A DNA stretch of 64,000 nucleotides, from assembly GCA_029216955.1 (NCBI GenBank), contig JANAVB010016199.1, positions 11,169,595 to 11,233,594 on the forward strand, given 5' to 3'. The position numbers were made by a program, and so were the translations under genes. Numbering within the stretch: position 1 is the first letter of the stretch; the number at the start of each line of letters is the position of its first letter. The notes beneath the pieces are model-generated. The model was not told the DNA's origin, searched no databases, and saw only the letters and a program-made list of their open reading frames with translations. This document shows, one piece after another, positions 1 through 9,881 of the stretch. The DNA comes from Iris pallida (taxonomy: Eukaryota; Streptophyta; Magnoliopsida; Asparagales; Iridaceae).

Positions 1-8
1 CAATCAAA

Positions 9-2657
9 TCAATCAAACAGAGTGGGATAACGCTCATGCATCTCGTCCTCGCGCTCCCATGTGGACTCTCCCGGAGGGTGATGTCTCCATATGACGCGAA
101 CAAGAGGAATAGTCTGGTTCCGCAACCGCTTCTCCCTCCGATCGAGGATCTCTACTGGCTGCTCCTCGTAGGTCAATCTCGGGCCCACCTCCAGCTCGGA
201 ATAGTCCACCACATGGCTCGGGCCTGGAATGTAACATCGAAGCTGGGATACGTGGAAAACATCGTGCACTCCCTCCAAGCTAGCTGGAAGCGCTAATCGA
301 TATGCCACCTCGCCAATCCGTGCCGTCACGTCGAAGGGTCCGATAAATCTCGGACTGAGCTTCCCGCCTCTGCCGAATCTGATGACGCCCCTAGTCGGTG
401 AGATCTTCAGGAATACTCTGTCTCCAACCTTGAACTCAAGTGGCCGTCTGCTGCTGTCCTCCCAATGCTTCTGCCGATCCTGTGTAACCCTGAGATGCTC
501 TCTGATCAATCCGACTTTCTCAGCTGAGTCTACCACCATCTCTGGCCCAAGTAAAGCTCTCTCGCCAACGTCGTCCCAAGATAACGGCGTGCGACATCTC
601 CGTCCATACAGCGCCTCGAACGGAGTCATCTCGATGCTGGCCTGATAACTGTTATTATAGGCAAACTCTACTAGATGCAAATGGTCCTCCCACGAACCGT
701 CGAAGTCGAGTGCACAAACCCGTAGCATGTCCTCCAATGTCTGAATGGTCCTCTCGGACTGCTCGTCCGTCTGTGGATGATAGGCGATGCTGAACTTCAA
801 CTGTGACCCCAAGCTCAGCTGTAGACTCCTCCAGAAGTGTGATGTGAAACGGCTGTCTCGTTCTGAAACGATGCTAACCGGCACCCCGTGAATCCTCACG
901 ATCTGACGCATGTAGAGGTCTGTAAGCTTCTCGGTCGACAGCCCAACCTTGAATGGAATGAAATGAGCAGACTTCGTCAACCTGTCCACGATCACCCAAA
1001 TAGCGTCCTTGCCACTGGGAGTACGCGACAATCCAGAGACAAAGTCCATGGTAATATGCTCCCACTTTCATTCCGGAATAGGTAAAGGCTGGAGTAATCC
1101 TGCCGGTCTCTGGCGCTCCGCCTTGACTTGCTGGCACACAAGGCATCTGGAAACAAATCTGGCAACCTCTCTCTTCATCCCATACCACCAAACATACTCT
1201 CACAAATCCTTGTACATCTTGGTAGACTCAGGATGTATAGAATACTGCGACTGGTGGGCCTCCTGCATCACCTCCTCCCACAAGTCCTTGGGCACACACA
1301 GCTGGCTCCCGTGCCTCAAGGATCCGTCCTCCGCAATGGTGAAGTCGTAGAGCAGTCCTGCCTCCGTCTGAGCTCTAAGACATCGGAGTCCCTCATTAAG
1401 AAGCTGGGCCTCCTTAATCTTATCTAACAATCCTGACTGTATCTGTATGTGCATCATCTATCCTCCAAATCCTGGTAGAACAATCTCAATCCCAAGGCTC
1501 TCAAGGTCCTCCAGAAGATGTCGGTCCATAGTGAGATACATGGCAACAGGATATCGACTGAGAGCATCTGCCACCACATTCGCCTTCCCAGGATGGTACT
1601 GCAGACTAATGTCAAAATCCTTCATGAGTTCCAGCCATCTATGCTACCTCATATTCAGCTCCTTCTGAGTAAAGACATACTTCAGGCTTTTGTGGTCCAT
1701 GAAGATGTCTACTCTCTCCCCATACAAATAGTGCTTCCACAGTTTCAAGGCAAATATGACTGCTGCAAGCTCCAAGTCATGTCTGGGATAATTCTTCTCA
1801 TGGGGCCTCAACTGTCTAGAAGCATAAGCTATGACCTTCTTGTTTTGCTCAAGCACACATCCCAAGCCTTTCCGTGAAGCATCGCTGTAGATGACGAATC
1901 CCTCCGATCCTGATAGCAAATCTAGAACTGGTGTTGTTATGAGTCTTCTCTTCAATTCTTTAAATGCTGACTGGCAGGCGTCGCTCCAGATGAACTCCTC
2001 GTCCTTCCTCGTAAGCTTCGTCATAGGCTCTGCTATCCTGGCGAAGTCCTTCACGAACTTCATGTAGTATCCTGCTAGACCCAGGAAACTACGAATCTCT
2101 GCTACCAACTTGGGAGGTGCCCAAGCTTTCACTGCTTCAATCTTCTTGGGATCCACAGAAATCCCCTCTCCAGTCACTACGTGCCCCAAAAACTTCACCC
2201 GGTCCAAGAAAAACTCATATTTCGAGAGTTTCTCGTACAGCTTCTCCTTCCGTAGAATCTCCAAAATAATCCGCAGGTGCTCTACATGCTCCTCCTCTAT
2301 CTTCGAATAGATCAGAATGTCGTCAATGAAGACTACGACAAACTTATCCAAATACTTGTGAAAAACCTTATTCATCAAGTTCATAAACACAGCTGGGGCA
2401 TTAGTGAGTCTGAACGGCATCACCAGGAACTCATACTGGCCGTATCGGGTGTTGAAGGCTGTCTTCGGAATATCCTGCTCCCGCACCTTCATCTGGTGAT
2501 ATCCCGACCGAAGATCAATTTTGGAAAAGACCTTCGCTCCACTAAGCTGGTCAAACAGCTCATCAATCCGCGGCAAAGGGTATCTATTCTTGATAGTGAT
2601 GTTGTTGAGTGTACGGTAGTCAATGCACATCCTCACCGTCCCATCCTTCTTGGGCAT
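9..2657 (-). pseudogene. pol: E1 pol: reverse transcriptase, RNase H, integrase and chromodomain-like tail (broken)
   Basis: It would copy element RNA and insert the DNA. Seen in order: RT (fingers at '[16 protein letters not shown]', catalytic FIDD about 2310-2330), RNase H (SDAS about 1890), an integrase zinc region (CLVCQQ), the integrase core (DFVSGL... through SERTIQTLEDML), then a GPF-type region (FIGPF) and a chromodomain-like end (WEREDEM, YPTLF). Damage seen: a one-base frameshift against gag-protease near 2655; TAG at 1642-1644 where E4 has Gln; in-frame stops near 1459, 1198 and 1069. The usual SDRD around the second catalytic Asp reads SERD here, so that Asp is Glu. Integrase from 1049 down to 9 remains open. 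Unlike E4, there is no intron before the GPF region. Confidence 0.9.
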
Positions 2658-4618
2658 AAAAGTACCGGTGCTCCCCAGGGTGAAGCACTGGATCGAATAA
2701 AACCCTTGCCCACTAGCTCATCAATCTGCGCCTTCAACACCGTAGCTTCCTTCGGGTTGATCTTGTAACAATGCTGAGACTTCGGTGCTGATCCGGGCAA
2801 TAAGCCGATGCTGAACTCTACGTCTCGATCTGTCGGCAATCTTGGCAACTCATCGGGGAAGACGTCGAGATACTCTGCAATCAACGGGTGCAGCAACTCC
2901 TGGTCTTCTGCAATGGCTCCGAAGTAGACTCCCGCTGGCCTCTCTGCAACTCGTCGGCTGATCTCGAACGGTGGAACTCCTGGCGGGTTGAAGATGACCT
3001 TCCCCTCATGGCAGTCTATTACGACAAACTGCTCATTTATCCAGTCGATGCCGAGGACTATATCAAATCCGGGCAGTGGCATCACTAGAAGTCGAGCCCT
3101 AATCTCCCTCCCAGCAATAGTGATAGGGCAGTCCACCATCTCACTGACTGGCACTACCCCTCCTCCTATCATAATCCGACAGTTCCTCCTAGTGGGCTTG
3201 GGTGTGAAGCCATGTCTGTACAGAAACTCATATGATACAAAGCTATGTGTGGCTCCAGAATCAAATAATACAATGGCAGGAAAAGAATGTAAAAGTATAG
3301 AACCTGTGATCACATCCGGTACTGTCTCATCCTCCTCAACTGTCGCTATGACGTAAGCACGTCCCTGCTGCGGTCCTCCCCTCTGCTGAAGCTGTGCAAA
3401 CTGCTGCTGCTGAGTGGGTAAAGCCGGTCCCCTCTGTGGTGCAGCTGGTAGAGCTCTGGGTGGTGCAGGTGGTAGTGGTGGTGGTCCTCCAGCTCCTCGA
3501 GGTCCTCCAGTCAGTCTAGCCACAGCCTGTAGGAAATCCCTCATCTGGTGTGCGTCTGATCCGTAGAATAAGCAGAGCCCGAGCCTCTTGCGGCACTCGT
3601 CGAAGCGGTGTCTCGGCCGATAGCAAAATGTGCAAGTAACTGCCTGCTGCTGTCTCTGATGCTGATGTGTAGGAGCTCTGGCTGGACGGTGATGCTGCTG
3701 TGCCGGCTGCTGAGGTCTCGCCTGAGTCTGAGTCTGGACCCTCTTCGCTGGTGTCTGAAAACTGCTGATGCCCACATCTCGGTCCTTCTTCAGCCTTGGG
3801 TCTGCCTCCTTCTCTACAGCCTGAGCAATCTTCAGGATGCTCGCATAGGTCGTCGTCTGACTAATCACCACCGCATATCGCAGCTCCCTGGTGAGACCCT
3901 TCTTGTATCTCCAAGCTCTGTCCTCTGGCGCTCTGACTAGGCTCTCCGCGAACCTGCTGAGCCTAGTAAACTCCGTAGTGTACTGTGCAACCGTTATCGT
4001 CCCCTGCTGCAGTGCCTCGAACTGCATCCTCAGCTCGTCCCGCTCCACCTCTGGAAAGAACTTCTCCTTGAACAGAGTTTTGAAATCTGTCCAAGACACA
4101 TGGGGCTCTGCCAACTGGGGGTCCTTCCGGTACCAAGCTCTGGCCAAATCGAAGAGTCGCATGCTAGCCACCGCCACCTTCTCGTCCTCTGGAATATGCA
4201 CCATGTTCAAGGTCCTTTCTGCATTCTTCAGCCACTCATCTGCATAGATGATCCCCTCGTCACCCCAGAAGTCCATCGGGCAGAGGTTCTGGTACTCCTT
4301 GGCCGTCCCTGGTCTCGGTGCTCGTCGTAGTGGAACTGCTGCTGGAGCTGGTGCTGTCGGCTCTCTGGTCCTAAGTGCGTCGACGACAGTCGCTCTGAAC
4401 TGTGCTGCCTGGTGGTTCTGGGCCTCTAGAAAGTGCTGAAACATCACCATCACCTGGGTGCCATCAAACATCATCGTCGGAGGCAGCGATGGAAAGATAG
4501 GAGGCGCCGGCGGAAGCTGATCTGTCGGAACGTCTGGTGCGGGCTGCTCCGAACCGCCTGCAACTCCAGAACTGCCTGCAACTCCAGACTGATCTGCGGT
4601 CTTCCTCGTAGCGACCAT
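2633..4618 (-). CDS. gag: E1 gag-protease with RT linker (open, 661 codons)
   Basis: Structural and protease part of the polyprotein. An N-terminal Ala/Pro/Gln-rich stretch leads into the retrotransposon gag core ([45 protein letters not shown]). Two zinc-knuckle remnants follow: [14 protein letters not shown] is complete in spacing, while the second ([14 protein letters not shown]) has lost a Cys at each end. The aspartic protease has FDSGATHSF, and the linker reads [11 protein letters not shown]. The frame is open from ATG 4616-4618 until a shift at the RT start. That ATG is preferred because it follows a polypyrimidine tract and CAG (4620-4622), as in E2, E3 and E4. The frame is long enough for a gag-protease product, but no functional RT follows. 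Confidence 0.85.
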   Translation of the reverse strand: MVATRKTADQSGVAGSSGVAGGSEQPAPDVPTDQLPPAPPIFPSLPPTMMFDGTQVMVMFQHFLEAQNHQAAQFRATVVDALRTREPTAPAPAAVPLRRAPRPGTAKEYQNLCPMDFWGDEGIIYADEWLKNAERTLNMVHIPEDEKVAVASMRLFDLARAWYRKDPQLAEPHVSWTDFKTLFKEKFFPEVERDELRMQFEALQQGTITVAQYTTEFTRLSRFAESLVRAPEDRAWRYKKGLTRELRYAVVISQTTTYASILKIAQAVEKEADPRLKKDRDVGISSFQTPAKRVQTQTQARPQQPAQQHHRPARAPTHQHQRQQQAVTCTFCYRPRHRFDECRKRLGLCLFYGSDAHQMRDFLQAVARLTGGPRGAGGPPPLPPAPPRALPAAPQRGPALPTQQQQFAQLQQRGGPQQGRAYVIATVEEDETVPDVITGSILLHSFPAIVLFDSGATHSFVSYEFLYRHGFTPKPTRRNCRIMIGGGVVPVSEMVDCPITIAGREIRARLLVMPLPGFDIVLGIDWINEQFVVIDCHEGKVIFNPPGVPPFEISRRVAERPAGVYFGAIAEDQELLHPLIAEYLDVFPDELPRLPTDRDVEFSIGLLPGSAPKSQHCYKINPKEATVLKAQIDELVGKGFIRSSASPWGAPVLLCPRRMGR

Positions 4619-4642
4619 CCTGTATCAAAAGAAAACTTCGTG
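4619..4642 (-). promoter_or_regulatory. 3' splice-site consensus abutting E1 gag ATG
   Basis: In element sense the sequence is a T-rich tract, then GATACAG, then G-ATG. It resembles a plant intron acceptor one base before the gag start codon. The same arrangement occurs in E2, E3 and E4. Splicing here would remove the PBS from messenger RNA. No donor can be assigned from sequence alone. Confidence 0.5.
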
Positions 4643-4794
4643 ATTGATAAAAACCTAACCTACCAGAAAATATAAATGTTTATATAATAACCATATGTAC
4701 CCGATATACCCATTTTCTTATGCTGTGATTCAAGTTTCCCTAGTGTAAATCAAGTCCCGCAATAGTACTCTAATGCCTAGGTACTATTAGGATA

Positions 4795-4812
4795 GACCTG
4801 CATGGGCCACAA
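4795..4812 (-). other. E1 primer binding site, tRNA-Ile(AAU)-like, one mismatch
   Basis: Element-sense TTGTGGCCCATGCAGGTC, lying nine bases after the LTR end at 4822. The same 18-mer begins TGGTGG in E2, E3 and E4, so one base has changed here. As recalled, the 3' end of plant cytosolic tRNA-Ile(AAU) plus CCA is complementary to it. tRNA-iMet does not fit. Confidence 0.75.
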
Positions 4813-5073
4813 CTAAAAACATGTCACGACCCGCTTCCGAATAATCGGACACAAGTCGGACACGCCCAGCCTTTGTTGTTAGACACAACAAAGTAAGCTG
4901 TACCAATCTAGGAAAACTAACTAGATAAATATGAACATGTATGAAATCACAGCATCTATAAATGTGTCCCAACCAGAGTAAAGCACAAGTATCAGAATTA
5001 TTACATTCCAACAAATGAAAGAAGTCTGCTAGTCTCAATACATGGAAATAATAGAGAAAAACTAAGAGAAGCT

Positions 5074-5174
5074 CTAGGCTTCTGCAGCCTCTAGGTCACA
5101 AGCAGCTCCAGCTGGCTCAGCAAGGAAAGCAGTATCCTGACCATAGTAAGTGTCGCACAGGGCCTCCAACTCAC
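5074..5174 (-). CDS. E1 LTR exon C: acidic YG-core terminal exon (putative)
   Basis: In element sense the block follows GATATGTTGCAG, a good 3' splice site, at 5175. After two leading bases it reads ELEALCDTYYGQDTAFLAEP and on through an Ala/Glu-rich tail to TAG at 5074-5076. The equivalents in E2, E3, E4 and LTR D begin in the same phase, are acidic, contain a YG core and end at a stop a few tens of residues later. Joined to exon B (5743-5784) the frame stays open. The first bases GTGAGT could also act as a donor, so alternative use is possible. Function unknown; a chance open frame cannot be fully excluded for one copy, but the shared phase argues against it. Confidence 0.5.
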
Positions 5175-5742
5175 CTGCAACATATCCTATTCAGGAGCGG
5201 AGCAAAGTACAATTCTAGGTAATGAAACATAAACATGAAATGGGTACAAGAGTACAGGAAATGAAATACAGGAATGAACAGGTAAATACAGGAAAGTAGT
5301 ACAGAAACTAAGTACAGAAGATATAGTACATGAATGTAAAGTACAGGAAATGAGTACAGAAACTATAGTACATAAATGTAAAGTACAGGAACATATAAAG
5401 TACAGGAATGAAACTATAATCCTGAAGTACCAGACATGACAAGTGCACAATATCGAAATACATCTAGTCCATGTGACCGGCTGGGGTGAGTACAGGAGCA
5501 TGCACAGGAGTACATGAATATGGTACGACTTAGGACCCGCGTGCACAGTGCGAGGCCTAAGCTAGGTACAGAAATATATAGTAACCGGGATTGGTCACAT
5601 GGCTAGTGTATTTCCCCACCCAACACTAATAAGTACAAGAGCAAGGGTACATGAATACAGGAGTACATGAATATCGTGCCATGACGTGTCACAAGAAAGG
5701 GTACAAGAATGTAAATGTACAAAACTGTAGAAAAGTACTTGC

Positions 5743-5784
5743 CTGGCTCTGGAAAGTACTGGTAATCAGGAACTGGATGTCTTC
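5743..5784 (-). CDS. E1 LTR exon B (putative, 42 nt, GC donor)
   Basis: In element sense: acceptor TATGAATTCAG, then 42 bases, then donor CCAG/GCAAGTAC. After two leading bases it encodes RHPVPDYQYFPEP, and the last base joins exon C to give Gly. Length divisible by three and two-base entry phase match exon B of E4 (54 nt) and LTR D (51 nt). E4 has ARHHSSDG at the corresponding start, so an Arg-His pair is shared. No upstream exon or start codon was resolved in E1; an ATG (ATGAATTCAG) also lies just before the acceptor and could start an unspliced version. Confidence 0.45.
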
Positions 5785-6644
5785 CTGAATTCATAATTTG
5801 TACAAGTTGGTTATGAACTAAACATAAACTCTAAATTGGTTTTCTACTTTATAAAATTATTAACTCAAAATTCTAGCAGACCCAAGTTCTTATTTAACCA
5901 CACCCATGCTAGTAAAAAATCAAACTTAGTAATAGAGTGATATTTCTAACTAACATTATAGTTAAATTTGCTCGATCAAAAAGCTTCATCTAAACCCATA
6001 GCTCAAACGTATCTTATCCATACGAATTCTATTTAATAAAATACTACAACATGTATATTTGCATCAACAATAATAAAAGAATAAACAACTTAGCTATTAT
6101 TCTAAGTTAGGCTTCAACTAAACCCATGATCAGTACAACATATAGGTTAGAGTTTTCCAGAACTCAGTCAAGTGAAGAATATGGAAAGCTCTCCCATGAT
6201 GTTACTACTGCTAACTCAACATTTAATTATAGGAACAAACATGACAGCCCTGTATTATTACATAACATTAATTAACCCACAGTAAATAAACAAACGGCTA
6301 CTTATTCAAACAAAACCCCATCTCTGCTTCTGATCACCCGAGCCCGACACAATCTCCCGGACACAACTCCCCCCAATTGGATATCAGCTAGTAATTCACG
6401 AACAAGGCTAGACACATGAAGACTCGAGCAGGACACAAGAAGACTCCTGAATACGGATACAGGTTGTAGCGCAGACACGACACCAATGCTCGTACTCGGC
6501 CACAACTGCCCAATCGACCCAAACTAAGCAATTAACAGAAAATTCTCGATACAAACACAGCAAGGAGAGAATTGATCAGTACCTGAAGAGTAATCGAAGG
6601 AGAAACTCGATCCTAAGCACTCGAATACTGCTCTTCGTGCCAAA

Positions 6645-6654
6645 ATTTATATAT
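6645..6654 (-). promoter_or_regulatory. E1 LTR TATA box
   Basis: Element-sense CATATATAAATTTTGG. It lies upstream of the exon-like blocks and at the expected U3/R transition. A donor-like CTTCAG/GTACTG follows about 65 bases downstream (near 6582). Confidence 0.5.
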
Positions 6655-7847
6655 GAAACCTGTTGCGGCATTTTAGCAAACAGATAATGCTCAAGAAAAC
6701 AGAGTTACGATCTACACTTCTCCTTAACAATTCAAACTCGAAAATTCGAGAACATCTCAAGGACTGTGAGGATCAACAGTCCGATCGTCCATATCAAATC
6801 AGAACTCAAAAATTCGAAGAAAATCCTCACACCAGAACTTCAAAAAGAATTTCAAAAATGAATTTTAGAAATGCGGATTTCCTCACCTAAGTTAGGATTT
6901 CGAATGCGTAATGAGGCTTGATCCTCACTCGAATGCCAATGGATTGGATCCAACGTTTGATCGATCGCCGCACGAAGTGATCACTCTACTGACCGACGCC
7001 TGGACATTTCCAAATCGAGATCAGTTCGATTGATCAGAGAATAAATGGAGGATAGATCAGTATACTCACCGATGGCTCTGGATCGAACACAAACGAACGA
7101 ATCACAAGATCGACGAAATTTCTAGATGTTCTCGACTGAGAAGAGGATCATGATGATCAAAATAACAATTCAGCTTCACTTCGAAATTCCCATGGAGAAA
7201 CACAAATCGAAGTTCACATCCTTACCAATTCCTGTGATGTCGTCGTCGATTGTCACCGCCGTCGTCGTTCGTCACCGCCGTCGTCGTTGTCGAGTGGATC
7301 GGCACCGTCGTCGTCATCGAGTTTCTGGAGAGAGGAGTCTTTGTCACTGAGCTGTCGTCATCGTCGAGTGGACCGGCACCATCGTCGAAGTCGTCGTTGT
7401 CGCTGTTGAAGTCGCCGTCACCGCCGCGCCACAGGAGAAGGATCGAGCTCAATGGAGGGAAAACTCAGAGTAAAAGTTTAAATGAAAAGAAATGAATCTG
7501 ATCATTCACTTTTAAATAAGTGAATTGAAATTTTGCAATTCGCCCCTCCCGTCCGAATTGATTTTTGTATAAGCCCCTCCCCGCAATGAAATTTAGCAGG
7601 AAACCCCCTTGCCTTTTCACATTTTCAGAAAATTGTTTAAAAATAGTTTAAAACTCACATGGTGGGCCCAAAGTTGTTGTAACAACTTTTCAAATTTGAA
7701 AAGTAGTCCAAAATAAATTCCCCCCAAAGTATATCATCCAAAATTTATTATTTAAAACCATTTATTATTCAAAGCTAATAATATCAATTGTATAATAACT
7801 AGAATCTAATTATTTGTTTAAAAACCGGGAAGTAGAGTTACAGGGGG

Positions 7848-9621
7848 TAAACCTGGAAGATTGTCGGGGAAGACGTCCAGGTATTCTGCTATCAAGGGAT
7901 AAGGTGGTCCAGAATCTACTGTGATAGAAGTGTAGGAAACACATCCCATGCTCTCAGGTGCTCGAGCTATCTCAAACTCTGGTCCTCCAAGTGGACTAAA
8001 GATAACACAGCCCCGACGACAATCTATCAGGGCGTGTTGCTTGCTCAGCCAATCCATACCCAAAACTATATCATAGTTAGGGAGAGGCATACAAGGATGC
8101 TAGAAAGGTATGACCGGAAATGGTGATAGGACAGGTACAAGTCTCTGTGATAGGGATAGGTCTCCCTCCAGTCATAACTCTACAAATCATATTACTACAC
8201 CCTACGTCTATATGATATGCAGCAACAAAATCTGAAGATATAAAGCTGTGCAATGCTCCAGAATCAAATAGACATAGAGCTGGGTGTGAGTGTAATAAGA
8301 TGGCACCTGCGATGACATCTCCTTCTGGCTCTGGTTCTGCCTCAGGCTCCTCAAAGGCTAAGGAAAAAGCTTGCCCAGCCCTATGCTGGTTGAACCGCTG
8401 TTGCTGGAAAGGAAGTGGACCTTTCTGCTGTCCAGGTCCAGCTCGGTGGAAAGCTGTGGGGCAGTCTCTGATCTGGTAGGTAGCAGACCCACAAACAAGG
8501 CATTGGCCCAGTCTCTTCCTGCAGATATCTGATAAGTGTTCGGGCCTCTTATAGTAGGTGCAAGAGATGGTCTTCGGCTGATTTTGCTGGGGTGCCCTGT
8601 GGTGCTGCTGAGAAGGCTTGTTGCTGGGGTTGGGCCTCTTGGAACTTCCCTGGTGGTGGCTGCTGGATCCAAGGTGCTCTCTCTTGGTACGGCCGGTTGA
8701 GCTGGCCTCCATATCTTAGGCCACCTTAAGCATCTTGTCGAACGTCTTAGCTCTGTTCGTAGCAACATGAGTGCGGATCTCCTCCCGTAATCCATGTCGG
8801 AACTTCTGAGCACGTTCCTCAGGGTTTACAACCAGACGGGGTGCAAACCTGCTAAGCCGATTGAACTCAGATACGTACTCCTCCTGAGTACGGTCTTCTT
8901 GCTTCAGGTCATGGAATTTCCTTTCCATGGCTTGCAGAGCAGCTTCTGGGAAGAACTTCCTCTTGAACTGCTTCTTGAAGGAACGTCAGGATGTTTCTCC
9001 AGTCATAAATCTGGGCTCGCGCCGATACCATATGCTAGAAACATCTCGAAGCTGTAGAGCCACAGCCTCTACCATAAGTTCAGGTGGGATGCGAGCAACG
9101 CTGAGGAGTCGCTCCATGTCATCCACCCACTCGTCCGCGTAGGTTAGACCTTCAGTCCTTTTGAAAGGCCGTTGACTCAAGTTCTTGAAACTCTCGATGT
9201 CTCCAACTTTCTCCTTGGCAGGCCTCTTCTCTGTCTGCGATGTTTGCAACGCTGCCATGGCGACATTGTGGGCATTCTCCATGCCCTCCTTCATAATCGT
9301 GTTTTGCTCACGATTCACTTCTGCTTGAGCCCTCTGGCCCTCAAGTACACCTCGTAGTAGACTTACAAGGTCAGTGTTGTCCACTAGTGCTGGTGGAGCA
9401 GCTGGATAAATCGCTTCAACAGGTGGAGTTGCGGTCCTCGGAGGGATCGGCGCTGCTACATATATTGTGGAATTGTAAGCAGCACACGGAGGTCGTGCAA
9501 CATGAGGGCGATCCGTAAGCTGTAATGGAGAGGGGTCTGACTGAGCCTGAGTTGAAGTATTCTCATAGGATGAAACCTCCTCATCAGTAGGCCCAGAACG
9601 AGTAGTCTTACCCTTCTCCAT
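7848..9621 (-). pseudogene. gag: E2 gag-protease (frameshifted)
   Basis: The gag start MEKGKTTRSG is at 9619-9621, directly after TGTCTACAG. Gag core motifs (FKRTEGLTYADEWVDDMERL, IWYRREPRF) are read to about 8986. A second frame (8716-8928) holds EEYVSEFNRLSRFAPRLV. A stop near 8713 precedes the zinc-knuckle pair: CTYYKRPEHLSDIC with one Cys replaced, and CLVCGSATYQIRDC with the His replaced. Protease FDSGALHSF follows. One more shift near 8085 leads to MPLPNYDIVLGMDWL, and the linker DNLPGLPP is cut by E1. The ORF can be extended upstream of 9621, but that extension would lie in the presumed leader intron. Not functional. Confidence 0.85.
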
Positions 9622-9650
9622 CTGTAGACAGATTTGGGTACAAACATAAG
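9622..9650 (-). promoter_or_regulatory. 3' splice-site consensus abutting E2 gag ATG
   Basis: Element sense AAATCTGTCTACAG immediately followed by ATG. Same placement as in E1, E3 and E4. Confidence 0.5.
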
Positions 9651-9854
9651 CAAGGGAGCCTAATAAATCTATAAGCAAACAAAAATAGTTATTAAAGTAT
9701 ATAATTTCGGTCCTATAATGTAACAGGGTAAATGTTATCTAAGTATTCTAGTTGTTTCTAAGTCTGTTTTCCTAAAGTCTCATCTAAATCTAGGTCAAGT
9801 TACAAAACTGCAGGTTGGTCTAGACTAAGTTGACCAGACCAATTTATAGAACAC

Positions 9855-9872
9855 GACCTGCATGGGCCACCA
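9855..9872 (-). other. E2 primer binding site, tRNA-Ile(AAU)-like
   Basis: Element-sense TGGTGGCCCATGCAGGTC, nine bases after the LTR end at 9882. It is identical to the E3 and E4 sites. Confidence 0.8.
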
Positions 9873-9881
9873 TACAAAATA

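Larger units (their letters stand above)
1..7842 (-). mobile_element. Element E1: Tekay/Del-like Ty3/gypsy chromovirus, 3' part cut by window edge
   Basis: Minus-strand LTR retrotransposon. In its own sense it has a 5' LTR (7842 to 4822), PBS, gag-protease-RT-RNase H-integrase and a C-terminal chromodomain-like tail ending at position 9. Its 3' LTR lies beyond position 1. The right border is precise: the LTR starts TGTAAC, and the flanking protease/RT linker of E2 is broken exactly there, followed by five G (7843-7847) that would be the target duplication. The clade call rests on the domain order, the integrase core, the WEREDEM-type tail and two CCHC-like knuckles. The coding region is broken by one frameshift and several stops, so this copy is not autonomous. 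Confidence 0.9.
4822..7842 (-). repeat. E1 5' LTR (3021 bp)
   Basis: Bounded by TG (7842, element sense TGTAACTCTAC) and CA (4822, element sense GGTCGTGACA). Inside are a TATA box near 6645-6654, degenerate GTACAGGAA-type repeats (about 5205-5760), a GTC-trinucleotide-rich stretch (about 7236-7400) and two exon-like blocks listed separately. The window holds no second copy of this LTR for dating. Confidence 0.85.

Noticed and set aside
34..645. Plus-strand ORFs opposite E1 integrase, and similar antisense frames elsewhere
   Set aside because: Shadows of the conserved minus-strand pol sequence without motifs of their own.
7222..7495. Ser/Asp-rich frames in the E1 LTR
   Set aside because: Translation of a GTC/GAC trinucleotide-rich stretch; no evidence for coding.
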